A program made the translations under genes and the position numbers. Positions 34,908 through 43,923 of a stretch of 64,000 bases of DNA are shown one piece after another; within the stretch, counting starts at the first letter, position 1; each line of letters opens with the position of its first letter. Source of the stretch: Actinokineospora baliensis (GTDB taxonomy: Bacteria > Actinomycetota > Actinomycetes > Mycobacteriales > Pseudonocardiaceae); NCBI RefSeq assembly GCF_016907695.1, contig NZ_JAFBCK010000001.1:3940501-4004500 (forward strand), in the 5' to 3' direction. The notes under the pieces were generated by a model. The model made no database searches, had not been told where the DNA came from, and saw only the letters and a program-made list of their open reading frames with translations.

Positions 34908-37328
34908 GTGGTCAGAAAGAGCCTTCCCCTGCTCCTCTTGCTGGCTCTGCTCTCCGGTATCACCGTCGCGATCGCCGCGGCGCCGAGCAACCAGGCCGCG
35001 GCGGCCGACAACAACGACTGCCGCCCGGACGGGTTGGCCACCACCGCGAACCTCGCGGTGCCCTACTGTCTGGCCTACGACACCGACGGTCGCGAGAAGA
35101 TGGGCGCGGACCACCCGCGCCGCGTGATCGGCTACTTCACCAGTTGGCGCACCGGCAAGAACGGCCAGCCCGCCTACCTGGCCAGCAACATCCCGTGGAC
35201 GAAGATCACCCACATCAACTACGCCTTCGCGCACATCGACGGCGCGGGCAAGGTCTCCGTCGGCCCCGACGGCCCGGACAACGCCGCCACCGGCATGACC
35301 TGGCCCGGCGTCGCGGGCGCCGAGATGGACCCGTCGCTGCCCTACAAGGGGCACTTCAACCTGCTCACCAAGTACAAGAAGCAGTACCCGAACGTCAAGA
35401 CGCTGATCTCCATCGGCGGCTGGGCCGAGACCGGTGGCTACCTCGGCGCTGACGGCAAGCGCGTGGCCGACGGCGGCTTCTACACCATGACCGACTCCGC
35501 CGCGAAGATCAACACCTTCGCCGACTCGGCGGTCGAGTTCATCCGCAAGTACGGGTTCAACGGCGTGGACATCGACTACGAGTACGCGACCTCGATGCCC
35601 AACTCCGGCAACCCCGACGACTTCTCCTTCTCCAACGCGCGCCGGGCCAAGCTGATGGCCGGGTACGTGACGCTGATGAAGACGCTGCGCGAGAAGCTGG
35701 ACGCGGCCGCGGTCGCGGACAACAAGTACTACTCGCTCTCGGTCGCCGCGCCCTCCTCCGGCTACATGCTGCGCGGGCAGGAGACCTACCAGGTCACCCA
35801 GTACCTGGACTACCTCAACATGATGACCTACGACCTGCACGGCGCGTGGAACAACTTCGTCGGCCCGAACGCGGCGCTCTACGACGACGGCAAGGACGCG
35901 GAGCTGCAGTTCTGGCAGTACTACACGACTTCGCAGTACGCGGGTCTCGGGTACCTCAACAGCGACTGGTCGTACCACTACTTCAGAGGTGCGATGGGTG
36001 CGGGCCGGATCAACCTCGGCGTGCCGTACTACACCCGCGGCTGGCAGAACGTCTCCGGTGGTACCAACGGGTTGTGGGGTTCTGCCCCGCTGCCGGACCA
36101 GACGAAGTGCCCGCCGGGTACCGGTGGCACGGTCGGGTCGAAGGTGTCCTGCGGCAACGGCGCCATCGGCATCGACAACCTGTGGCACGACGAGGACACC
36201 AAGGGCAGCGAGGTCCCCGCGGGCTCCAACCCGTTGTGGCACACCAAGAACCTGCAAGAGGGCAAGGTCGGCAGCTACGCCGCGTCCTACGGCCTCGACC
36301 CGGTCAACAAGCCGGAGGACCGGATCACCGGCAGCTACGCCCGCAACTACGACTCGACCCTGGTCGCGCCGTGGCTGTGGAACGCGCAGAAGAAGGTGTT
36401 CCTCTCCACCGAGGACGAGCAGTCGCTGGGCACCAAGGCGCAGTACGTCGTCGACCGCGGCCTCGGCGGCATCATGATCTGGGAGCTGGCCGGTGACTAC
36501 GCCTACGACCAGACCAAGGGCGAGTGGTTCATGGGCAACACGCTGACCACGCTGCTCTACGACAAGTTCAAGACCGCCTCGCCCTACGGCGCCGGCAAGG
36601 CCAAGATCACCATGCCCAGCGACGTGCTGGACGTGAAGTTCCAGCTCGGCGGCTTCCCGGTCGGCGACGCGAACTACCCGATCACGCCCAAGGCCAAGGT
36701 CACCAACTCCTCGACCCAGACCCTGCCCGGCGGCACCGAGATCCAGTTCGACTACGGCACCTCGGCCCCGCCGACCATCGGGCAGCAGTCCGGCTGGAGC
36801 CTGTCGGTGGTCTCCACCGGCCACACCGGCCCCAACATCGGTGGCATCAAGGGCGACCTGCACCGCTTCTCGCTGAAGCTGCCGTCCTGGCAGAGCCTGG
36901 CGCCGGGCGCCAGCGCCGAGGTGCAGCTGTCCTACTACCTGCCGATCGCGACCCCGTCGAACATCACCATCACCTTCGGCGGCAAGTCCTACACCGCGGC
37001 GCAGGAGTACCTGCGCGGCACGGGCGGGTCCAACCCGCCGTCGTCGACGACCACGACGACCACCACCCCGCCGTCGTCCTCCACGACGACGACCACCACC
37101 ACCCCGCCGTCGTCGAGCACCACGACCACCACGACGACGACCACCACGACCACCACCAAGCCGCCGACCTGCACCGCCCCCGCCTGGGACGCGGCCAAGG
37201 TCTACGCGGCGGGCGGCCAGACCGTGTCCTACAACGGCCGCCAGTACAAGAACAAGTGGTGGACCCAGGGTGACCGGCCCGACCTGAGTGGGCAGTGGGG
37301 GGTGTGGCAGGACCTCGGCGCCTGCTGA
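34908..37328 (+). CDS. Secreted GH18 chitinase with chitin-binding module
   Basis: This 806-residue exported chitinase has a signal peptide (1-33) and a GH18 barrel (about 70-550) with the DxDxE motif in GVDIDYE; Glu225 is the proton donor. A beta domain (about 555-700, KITMPSDVLDVKFQLGGFP) like chitinase C-domains is followed by a Thr/Pro/Ser linker (about 705-752). A C-terminal CBM5/12-type module (CTAPAWDAAKVYAAGGQTV, KWWTQGDRP) completes it. GTG at 34908 has AGGAGG upstream. The two DasR sites tie it to the same regulon as ngcE. Confidence 0.95.
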   Translation: MVRKSLPLLLLLALLSGITVAIAAAPSNQAAAADNNDCRPDGLATTANLAVPYCLAYDTDGREKMGADHPRRVIGYFTSWRTGKNGQPAYLASNIPWTKITHINYAFAHIDGAGKVSVGPDGPDNAATGMTWPGVAGAEMDPSLPYKGHFNLLTKYKKQYPNVKTLISIGGWAETGGYLGADGKRVADGGFYTMTDSAAKINTFADSAVEFIRKYGFNGVDIDYEYATSMPNSGNPDDFSFSNARRAKLMAGYVTLMKTLREKLDAAAVADNKYYSLSVAAPSSGYMLRGQETYQVTQYLDYLNMMTYDLHGAWNNFVGPNAALYDDGKDAELQFWQYYTTSQYAGLGYLNSDWSYHYFRGAMGAGRINLGVPYYTRGWQNVSGGTNGLWGSAPLPDQTKCPPGTGGTVGSKVSCGNGAIGIDNLWHDEDTKGSEVPAGSNPLWHTKNLQEGKVGSYAASYGLDPVNKPEDRITGSYARNYDSTLVAPWLWNAQKKVFLSTEDEQSLGTKAQYVVDRGLGGIMIWELAGDYAYDQTKGEWFMGNTLTTLLYDKFKTASPYGAGKAKITMPSDVLDVKFQLGGFPVGDANYPITPKAKVTNSSTQTLPGGTEIQFDYGTSAPPTIGQQSGWSLSVVSTGHTGPNIGGIKGDLHRFSLKLPSWQSLAPGASAEVQLSYYLPIATPSNITITFGGKSYTAAQEYLRGTGGSNPPSSTTTTTTTPPSSSTTTTTTTPPSSSTTTTTTTTTTTTTKPPTCTAPAWDAAKVYAAGGQTVSYNGRQYKNKWWTQGDRPDLSGQWGVWQDLGAC

Positions 37329-37397
37329 TGTCCTGGTAACAGCAACGCGGGACGGCCGCCGGTGTACCCGGCCCGGTGGTCGCCCCGCGGTCCACTC

Positions 37398-37434
37398 GGA
37401 CCGGCCCTGGGAAACCCTGCCCCGGGGCCGGTCC
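37398..37434. terminator. Terminator after chitinase
   Basis: A 10-bp stem GGACCGGCCC/GGGCCGGTCC is followed by TCCTTTT on the plus strand. Confidence 0.8.
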
Positions 37435-37443
37435 TCCTTTTGG

Positions 37444-37879
37444 TCAGGTGCTGGGGATGGCCGCGTTGGGGTTGGTCCCCGCGAAGGCGAGGCCGATGAC
37501 GAAGCCCGCGACCTCCTCCAGCTGCCTTGCCCGGCTCAGCGGGCCGAGCACGGCCGGGGTGGCGCCCAGGTCGCGCACCAAGGCCGCCGCGGTGTCCAAG
37601 GCCGGTTGGTGGTCGCCGCAGAGGGGGACGACCGTGCCCGCGGCGTCGGCCCAGTGCGCAGCGGGGAACAGGTGGAACGCCTTGACCACGTGCGCGCCGC
37701 TGCGTTCGGCGATCTCCGCCGCTTCCCGCAACGTTGCCGCTGTGGTGCCCCAGGTGTCCGCGAGCGCCGATGCGCGCGCGGGTGAGCGACCCGCGATGGT
37801 GATGTGGTGGCCCGCTGTGGCCCAAGCCGCACCGAGAGCGGTGGCGACCGCGCCGGTGCCGAGGATTCCCGATTCGCAT
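37444..37879 (-). pseudogene. F420-dependent NADP reductase-like gene, broken
   Basis: Reading from ATG 37879 gives MRIG, then an extra base near 37867 shifts the frame. In the next frame ILGTGAVATALGAAWATAGH continues the NADP-binding Rossmann motif. The segment LREAA runs straight into EIAERSGAHVVKAFHLFPAA, so about 60 residues of the family's middle part are missing. The C-terminal IGLAFAGTNPNAAIPST is normal. A frameshift plus an internal deletion make it a pseudogene unless the extra base is a sequencing error. Confidence 0.75.
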
Positions 37880-37888
37880 GCCGCCGAC

Positions 37889-38059
37889 GGTAAGCAGTTC
37901 GACGCGCACCGAACGGTAGGTGTGGATGGGCGGGTGTTCGCCGAAGCCCCTCCCCGGGTGGAGTACGCGTTGTCGGCACTGGGCGTGAGCTTCGTCGACG
38001 GCCCGTTGCGCGCAATGGGGGACTGGGTCCTCGAACACGGTGACGCACTGCGTGGTTGA
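37889..38059 (+). pseudogene. HxlR-family regulator, C-terminal remnant
   Basis: The frame ending at TGA 38059 reads RVFAEAPPRVEYALSALGVS then LRAMGDWVLEHGDALRG, the typical HxlR C-terminus. The DNA-binding helix-turn-helix half is absent, and the remnant abuts the start of the broken reductase gene on the other strand. A deletion probably removed the promoter region and the regulator's N-terminus together. Bases 38060-38290 hold no gene. Confidence 0.7.
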
Positions 38060-38290
38060 GAATTCCTCTTGTACGCTGGACAAACGTCCCGTTACATCTG
38101 GGAAATCCCCACTTGTCGCCTTTGGGGTACCCGATCAGCCCACGCCACCTGCGGTTATGTGAACCTGCACGGCGTAATAAGGCCACTTGATGTGGTCGCC
38201 CTATATCTGGCCGTGATGCGGATTCCTACACTCGGTGAGCCGGTGTTCGCGAGAACACTTTCCCTGCATCGCAAACGCTAGGAGTGCCTT

Positions 38291-38854
38291 ATGTCCCTGC
38301 GTGGATACACGCGCGTCCTCATCGCGGGTGCCACCCTGGTCCTCGGTCTCGCCGGGCTGACCGCCACCGCGTCCGCCGCCCCCGCCTCCTCCTCGGTGGC
38401 CGCACCCGCGGCCGCGGCCGTGCGGACGGTGTACTACAGCGCCAGTTCCTACAGCGCCCAGGCCGACCAGGCCGCCCAGATCTGGAACTCCAAGGCGCCC
38501 AACCTGCGCCTGGTCCGCGGTGGCAGCGCCACCATCCGCATCTCCGCCACCACCGGCGGCGGCTCGCGGGCCTACCCCTGCGGCTTCGGCTGCGCCACCA
38601 TCTACATCGACACCCGCGACGTCGCCGCGGGCAACGACGCCCTGCGCATCGTCGCCCACGAGATGGGCCACGGCCTCGGCCTGCCCGACAACTACAACGG
38701 CGTCTGCTCCTACCTGATGTCCGGTGGTTCCGCGGGCACCTCCTGCCGCAACCCGTACCCGAACGCCCAGGAAGCGGCCCGGGTCAACCAGCTGGCCGGT
38801 GGCCGCCTCGCCGCCTTCGCCCCCACCGTGAAGTCCGGCCCCTACACGGGCTGA
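38291..38854 (+). CDS. Snapalysin (M7 secreted zinc protease)
   Basis: This 187-residue small metalloprotease has a signal peptide (1-30, TASAA) and a short propeptide. The zinc motif HEMGHGLGLPDN (HExxHxxGxxD) follows, with Cys pairs in CGFGC and CSYLMSGGSAGTSC. The family is found almost only in actinomycetes and digests protein outside the cell. CTAGGAG precedes ATG. The LysR activator usually next to snapalysin genes is missing here. Confidence 0.93.
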   Translation: MSLRGYTRVLIAGATLVLGLAGLTATASAAPASSSVAAPAAAAVRTVYYSASSYSAQADQAAQIWNSKAPNLRLVRGGSATIRISATTGGGSRAYPCGFGCATIYIDTRDVAAGNDALRIVAHEMGHGLGLPDNYNGVCSYLMSGGSAGTSCRNPYPNAQEAARVNQLAGGRLAAFAPTVKSGPYTG

Positions 38855-38915
38855 CCAGCCCACCCCCCGCGGTCTGTCCCCCGGCCAGTCCCAAGCCGCG
38901 TAGACCGCACCACCC

Positions 38916-38950
38916 GAAGCCCCGGCGGGCGTCCCACCCGCCGGGGCTTC
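38916..38950. terminator. Bidirectional terminator
   Basis: A 14-bp perfect stem GAAGCCCCGGCGGG with its complement and a 7-base loop lies between the convergent snapalysin and STAND genes. Confidence 0.85.
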
Positions 38951-38983
38951 GGCCTTCCCGCGGCCCGATCCCCGCCGATCCGG

Positions 38984-41437
38984 TCACCCGATCTCGCGGC
39001 GGAGGTTCTGCTCCATCCGCGCGGCGCCCGCCACGTCGCCGAGCTCGAGGAACGCTGTCCTGGCGCGACTCCAGTACGCCTTCGCCTCGGTCGGTCGCTC
39101 GAGCCCCCACATCGCGCGGCCCAGGTTCTGCAGCACCACGGCCACGCCACCGCCGTCACCGGAGTCCAGGAACAGCTGCTCGGTTCGGAGCAGGGTGTCG
39201 GCGGCTGCCTGGAACAGCTGCGCATCGAGCTGCGCGACGGCCGCGTTGTTCGCCGCCGCCGCCTCGAGGTAGCGCTCGCCATTGGCCCGGAACAGCTCCT
39301 CGGCGCGCCCGTGCGCGACCACCGCGCGGTCGAGCTGCCCCGCCTCCCGGAAGGTCGAGCCCAAGTTGTTCCAGGTCAACCCTTCCATGTGCCGGTCACC
39401 CAACCGCTCGGCCAAAGCCAGGTTCCGCTCGTACACGGCGATCGCCTCGCCCGGGCGTCCCGCCGAAGCGATCGTCGCCGCCAGGTTGTCGCGCGCGGTG
39501 GCCTCGCTGTACACGTCCTCCATCTCCAGCGCCGCGTCCAGCGCGATCTGGAGCGCGACTGCCGCCTCGTCCAACCGCCCCACCTCGCGCAGGACAGCTC
39601 CGGCGCTGGCACGGGCCACCATTTCGCCGCGCCGGTCGCCGAGGTCCCCGAAAAGTTCGCTCGCGTGCTCGAGCACCGCCAGGGCTTCTTCGAACCGCCG
39701 GGACTCGTGCAGTGCGAGACCCAGGTTGCTCAGCGCCGCACCCTCGTTCCGAGGGTCCCCGATCGCCCGGTAGAGCTCGCGAGCCCGCGCGTGTGCCTGA
39801 ACGGATTCGCCGATCCGACGCAGGTTGAGCAGGATGTTGCCCAGGTTGTTCCACGTCGCCGCTTCCCCGCCCGCGTCGCCCGCCTCGCTGTACACGGTCG
39901 CGGCACTCACTTGGAGGACCACTGCCTCGTCGAACCGCCTGCTCCTGCTGAGGGCGTTGGCGAGGATCACCGTGCAGTTGGCGAAGGTGCCCCGGTCGAG
40001 GTGGGTGGCGCTGGCGCGCGCGTGCGTCGCCACGGTGACCAGGTCCGTGAGGTACCACCGCCAGGTCAGGTACGTCGACAGCGCGGTGCCCAACCGGGCT
40101 GCGTGCTCGTGGTCGTCGGTGGTGGCGGCTTCGATCACCGCGTCCACCAGGCAGGCGCGTTCCGCGTCGAGCCACTGGAGTGCTTCGACCGAGTCGGCGA
40201 AACGACCCTCGACCCGGTCGCCCGGTAGTGCGCGCAGCCGCTCGTCAGCGGCGTTGGCGGTCTGCGCGAAGTGCTCGAACAACCGCGCGCGCGACGCTGC
40301 CAGGCCAGTTGCGTCAAGACCGGGAGCCTCGCGGTTGGTGGTGTGCGCGCGGATGAGGTCGTGCGGTCCCCAACGGTCGGAGCCGGTGGGGCGCAACAGG
40401 TACGCGTGCCGCAGGCCGCGGAGCGCGACCCTGGCCTGATCCACCTGGCACTCGGCGAGAACGGCCGCGGAGGCGGTGGAGACGTCCGGCCCGGGGGCCA
40501 CGCACACCAGCCGCAGCAAGCGAGCCCGGTCGGGGTGGTGCTCGACCAGGCGGAGCCAAGACCAGTCGAACACCGCTGCCAGCGCCTGTTCACCCCTGGC
40601 GTACCCCTCCACCCCGGGAGCCTGCCGCAACTGCCGCGCGAGCTCACCAGGTGTCAGCTCGGGTTCGTCGAGGAGCAACGCCGCGGCGATGCGCAGTGCC
40701 AGCGGGAGGCCGCCACACGCGGCAGCCAACTCGTGCGGATCGCTCGCAGTCCCCAGGACCTCATCCAGCAGCGCACACGCCTCGGCCGACGCGAGGACGT
40801 CAAGGTCCACCCGCGCGGCAGCAGGCAGGTGCAAGGTGTCGCGCGTGGTCACCAACCAGCGGTGCGGGGCCTGCCGGGGGAGCAGGTCGCGCACCTGGTC
40901 GCCTGCGGCCACGTTGTCGAAGACCAGCAGCACACCGGAGTCCTGAGCGGCGAACTGGTCGAGCACCTGCCCGTACACCGCGGCCTGTTCGCCCGTGTCG
41001 GTCGGGATCTGTTCGCCGGGGACACCGAAGACCCGCAACAAGGGGCCGAACACCGCCGAGGCCGGTACCTGCCGCTCGGCGCTGTAGCCGTGCATGTCGA
41101 CCCAGAAGACCCCGCCGGGGAACCACTCCTGCCGCACCACCTGCACGGCGGCGTGCTGGGCGACGGTGGTCTTGCCGACGCCGCCCATTCCCGCCAGGAC
41201 GACGCCTCCCACCCCGCGCTCGTAGGCGGTCGCGACCTGCTCGACGACCTGCGCGCGGCCGACGAACACCTCGCCCGCTGTTTCCGACTCGCGCACCCGG
41301 TGCACCACGGCGACGCCGACCCGCTCCGGCGGCGGGAAGACAACCTGATCGATGTGGCCCGCCTGCACCAGGTTGCCGATCTGCCCCTCCGCGCGGTTCA
41401 CCACTCGAGCAGCGGGATCGGGGCCTCGCTCACGCAT
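38984..41437 (-). CDS. STAND (NB-ARC) ATPase with TPR array and amyloid-like N-terminal motif
   Basis: This 817-residue NLR-like signalling protein opens with a short motif at about 18-34, GQIGNLVQAGHIDQVVF. It resembles RHIM-like prion-forming motifs reported at the N-termini of actinobacterial NLR-like proteins. The NB-ARC domain has Walker A GMGGVGKTTVAQ (83-94), Walker B VLLVFDNV, RWLVTTRD sensor and CGGLPLALRIA. A winged-helix region and about eight TPR-like repeats (WNNLGNILLNLRRIGESVQ and similar) fill the C-terminal half. It has no output enzyme domain, so it probably recruits a partner. ATG 41437 is used; GTG 41455 is possible. Confidence 0.85.
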   Translation of the reverse strand: MRERGPDPAARVVNRAEGQIGNLVQAGHIDQVVFPPPERVGVAVVHRVRESETAGEVFVGRAQVVEQVATAYERGVGGVVLAGMGGVGKTTVAQHAAVQVVRQEWFPGGVFWVDMHGYSAERQVPASAVFGPLLRVFGVPGEQIPTDTGEQAAVYGQVLDQFAAQDSGVLLVFDNVAAGDQVRDLLPRQAPHRWLVTTRDTLHLPAAARVDLDVLASAEACALLDEVLGTASDPHELAAACGGLPLALRIAAALLLDEPELTPGELARQLRQAPGVEGYARGEQALAAVFDWSWLRLVEHHPDRARLLRLVCVAPGPDVSTASAAVLAECQVDQARVALRGLRHAYLLRPTGSDRWGPHDLIRAHTTNREAPGLDATGLAASRARLFEHFAQTANAADERLRALPGDRVEGRFADSVEALQWLDAERACLVDAVIEAATTDDHEHAARLGTALSTYLTWRWYLTDLVTVATHARASATHLDRGTFANCTVILANALSRSRRFDEAVVLQVSAATVYSEAGDAGGEAATWNNLGNILLNLRRIGESVQAHARARELYRAIGDPRNEGAALSNLGLALHESRRFEEALAVLEHASELFGDLGDRRGEMVARASAGAVLREVGRLDEAAVALQIALDAALEMEDVYSEATARDNLAATIASAGRPGEAIAVYERNLALAERLGDRHMEGLTWNNLGSTFREAGQLDRAVVAHGRAEELFRANGERYLEAAAANNAAVAQLDAQLFQAAADTLLRTEQLFLDSGDGGGVAVVLQNLGRAMWGLERPTEAKAYWSRARTAFLELGDVAGAARMEQNLRREIG

Positions 41438-41476
41438 CCACCAACTGTGGACCACTCCACGCCCCGCCGCGACACG

Positions 41477-42664
41477 CTAGTCCGGGAGCAGCGGCATCTC
41501 GACGGGGTCGGGGTGTTTGAGCAGTGCCGCGCGGGTCACCGCTGAGGAGCCGAAGCGGGTGCGCAGGGAGTCGAGGGTGGTGTCCAGGGCGGCCAGGTCT
41601 GGCCCCGCGAAGGGCAACTCCAGTTGCACCGCGTCGTCGTCGAAGTTGGAGAGGGAGAGGCCGATCAGGGTGATGCCCCGGTCGGCGATCATGGGCCAGG
41701 CGGCGGTGAGCAGGCCGCGGGCGGCGGTCAGGATGGTCGCGGTGCTGGTGGTGGGTTTGGGCACCGTGTGCGACCGGGTGGCGCGGGAGAAGTCGGCGAA
41801 GCGCAGGCGCAGGGTCACGGTCCGGCAGGCTCGGCCCGCGGCGCGCAGGCGACGGCCGAGGCGGTCGACCAGGCCCGCGGTGAACTCGTCGAGTTCGGTG
41901 AAGGTGCGGCGGCGGGAGCCCAGGGCCCGTTGGGATCCCATGGATCGGCGGCGTTGCCCGACCCGCACCCGGCGGGGGTCGCGGTTGTGGGCCAGGGCGT
42001 GCAGGTGCCGTCCGGCGGCGACGCCGAGCATGCTGACGAGTTCGCGGACGTCGAACGCGGCGACCTGCCCGACGGTGGTGATGCCGTGCGCGCGCAGCTT
42101 GCCGGAGGTGACCGCGCCGACTCCCCACAGGCGTTCCACCGGGAGCGGGTGCAGGAACGCCAACTCCGCGTCGTGCGGGACCACCAGCAGCCCGTCCGGC
42201 TTGGCGACACCGCTGGCGACCTTCGCGAGGAACTTCGTCCTGGCGACCCCGACGGTGATCGGCAGCCCCACCCGGCTCGCCACCGCCGCGCGCAGGTCCG
42301 CGGCGACCACCCGGGGCGGGCCGACGATCTTGCGCAGTCCGCCCACGTCCAGGAACGCCTCGTCGATGGAGATGCCCTCCACCAGTGGCGTCGTGTCGCG
42401 GAAGACCTCGAACACCGCCTTCGACGCCGCCGAGTACGCCGACATCCGCGGTGACACGACGATCGCGTCCGGGCACAGCAGCCGTGCTTGGCGGCCGTTC
42501 ATCGCGGTCCGCACCCCGCGCGCCTTGGCCTCGTAGCTGGCCGCGAGGACCACGCCCATGCCGACGATCACCGGCCGCCCGCGCAGCGCCGGGTCGTCGC
42601 GCTGCTCGACCGAGGCGTAGAACGCGTCCAGGTCGGCGTGCAGGATCGGGCCCTCGTTCGACAC
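41477..42664 (-). CDS. dinB: DNA polymerase IV (DinB)
   Basis: This 395-residue Y-family polymerase copies past DNA lesions. Catalytic acids lie in HADLDAFYASVEQ and SIDEAFLDV. The helix-hairpin-helix region (LWGVGAVTSGKLRAHGITTV) and little-finger domain follow. No beta-clamp motif is obvious at the end (VEMPLLPD; LELPFAG could serve). GTG 42664 is preferred to ATG 42670 because the ATG lies inside the LexA site and the family normally starts about ten residues before HADLDAF. Confidence 0.93.
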   Translation of the reverse strand: MSNEGPILHADLDAFYASVEQRDDPALRGRPVIVGMGVVLAASYEAKARGVRTAMNGRQARLLCPDAIVVSPRMSAYSAASKAVFEVFRDTTPLVEGISIDEAFLDVGGLRKIVGPPRVVAADLRAAVASRVGLPITVGVARTKFLAKVASGVAKPDGLLVVPHDAELAFLHPLPVERLWGVGAVTSGKLRAHGITTVGQVAAFDVRELVSMLGVAAGRHLHALAHNRDPRRVRVGQRRRSMGSQRALGSRRRTFTELDEFTAGLVDRLGRRLRAAGRACRTVTLRLRFADFSRATRSHTVPKPTTSTATILTAARGLLTAAWPMIADRGITLIGLSLSNFDDDAVQLELPFAGPDLAALDTTLDSLRTRFGSSAVTRAALLKHPDPVEMPLLPD

Positions 42665-42677
42665 GAACATATGTTCG
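42664..42677. promoter_or_regulatory. SOS box (LexA site) at the dinB start
   Basis: CGAACATATGTTCG is a perfect palindrome matching the actinobacterial LexA box CGAACNNNNGTTCG. It touches the dinB GTG, which suggests a leaderless or very short leader mRNA blocked by LexA. Confidence 0.85.
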
Positions 42678-42716
42678 CATGGGGTGTCAACGCCGCAGGT
42701 CAGCTACCGTGTGCGC

Positions 42717-43115
42717 ATGACCGTCGCCGAGGAGTACGCGCACCGCCACACCGCCGACGAGGCCGCCGCGGTGCTCACGCTGCACGAGGCCGTCAGCGCC
42801 GCGCACGAACTCGACGTCGCGGTGAAGTACGGGCTGCTGATGTACACGGTGGACGGCGGGTGGCGGCACTGGGTGGCGGGCATCAACGTCACCAAACGCG
42901 GCGCCTGCCTGCGGTTCCTCTGGGGCGTGCTGCTCGACGACCCGCTCAAGGTGCTGCGCCGGGGCACGTCCACCCTGATGACCTGGGACTTCACCCTCGG
43001 CACCGAGATCGACACCGCCCGCGTCGGCGACTACGTGCGCGAGGCGGTGGCCAAGCGCGAGCACTTCAAGGCCAACGCCGACGAGATCGCGGCCGAGGCG
43101 AAACGCTTGCGTTGA
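42717..43115 (+). CDS. DUF1801 (YdhG-like) protein
   Basis: This 132-residue soluble protein has VAVKYGLLMYTVDGGWRHWV and FLWGVLLDDPLKVLRRG, then TLMTWDFTLGTEID, the usual DUF1801 pattern. The function of the family is unclear; some members are called iron chaperones. It is divergent from dinB, with the SOS box 40 bp upstream, so LexA could touch both genes. Confidence 0.75.
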   Translation: MTVAEEYAHRHTADEAAAVLTLHEAVSAAHELDVAVKYGLLMYTVDGGWRHWVAGINVTKRGACLRFLWGVLLDDPLKVLRRGTSTLMTWDFTLGTEIDTARVGDYVREAVAKREHFKANADEIAAEAKRLR

Positions 43116-43144
43116 CGTGAGCGGCAACGTTTACCGTCGGTCCC

Positions 43145-43531
43145 ATGCGGATTGGTGAGCTGGCCAAACGGGCCGGGACGACGACGCGGGCACTGCGGTT
43201 CTACGAGGCGCAGGGCCTGCTCGCCGCCCAGCGCGCCGCCAACGGCTACCGCTCCTACGACGAGGACGACGTGCGCGTGGTCGCCGAGATCCGCGCACTG
43301 CAGGCCGCCGGTTTCAGCCTCGCCGAGACCCGCCCGTTCGTCGCCTGCCTGCGCGCGGGCAACACCGCCGGTGACGCGTGCGCGGACTCCGTGGAGGTCT
43401 ACCGCCGCAAACTGGCCGACGTCGAGGCGTGCCTGGACCAGCTCACCGACCTGCGCGCGGACCTGACCCGCAAACTCGCCGCCGCCCTGGCCCGTGAGCC
43501 GCACCCGACCTGCACAGTGGAGACCCCGTGA
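43145..43531 (+). CDS. MerR-family regulator
   Basis: This 128-residue regulator has the MerR HTH MRIGELAKRAGTTTRALRFY and wing GYRSYDEDDVRVV. Its effector part has four Cys (in FVACLRAG, GDACADS, VEACLDQ and HPTCTVE), which could sense thiol oxidation or metal. Its stop overlaps the thioredoxin GTG, so the pair is one operon and the regulator probably controls it. Confidence 0.88.
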   Translation: MRIGELAKRAGTTTRALRFYEAQGLLAAQRAANGYRSYDEDDVRVVAEIRALQAAGFSLAETRPFVACLRAGNTAGDACADSVEVYRRKLADVEACLDQLTDLRADLTRKLAAALAREPHPTCTVETP

Positions 43532-43851
43532 TCGCGACAGACGCCACCTTCGCCGAAGCTGTCCTGACCACCGAAGGCCCGGTCCTGGTCGACTTCTGGG
43601 CCCAGTGGTGCCCGCCCTGCCACATGATCGCCCCCGTCCTCGACCAGATCGCCCAAGAACGCCCGATCACCATCGTCAAGGTCAACACCGACGAAAACCC
43701 CGGCGTCGCCCGCGACTACCAGGTCATGTCGTTGCCGACCCTGATCCTCTTCCACAACGGCCAACCCATAGCCACCTTCGTCGGCGCCCGCCCCAAGGCG
43801 CGACTCTTGGAAGAACTCGACAAGGCCCTCGCCGCGGTCGCCCCTGAGTAA
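43528..43851 (+). CDS. trxA: Thioredoxin with WCPPC active site
   Basis: This 107-residue thioredoxin fold has the active site FWAQWCPPCHMIAPVL and cis-Pro in MSLPTLILF. The usual WCGPC is replaced by WCPPC, which generally makes the redox potential differ. It acts in cytosolic disulfide reduction. Translation is coupled to the MerR gene (GTGA). Confidence 0.92.
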   Translation: MIATDATFAEAVLTTEGPVLVDFWAQWCPPCHMIAPVLDQIAQERPITIVKVNTDENPGVARDYQVMSLPTLILFHNGQPIATFVGARPKARLLEELDKALAAVAPE

Positions 43852-43923
43852 CACTCCCCGCTCCGTGACGATCTAGGCTGTGCCGCCGCGCGCGGCCAGT
43901 CCAGCCGAAACGGAGCCGCACTC

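Noticed and set aside
36989..37198. Valine-rich frame on the minus strand
   Set aside because: It is the reverse reading of the threonine-rich chitinase linker.
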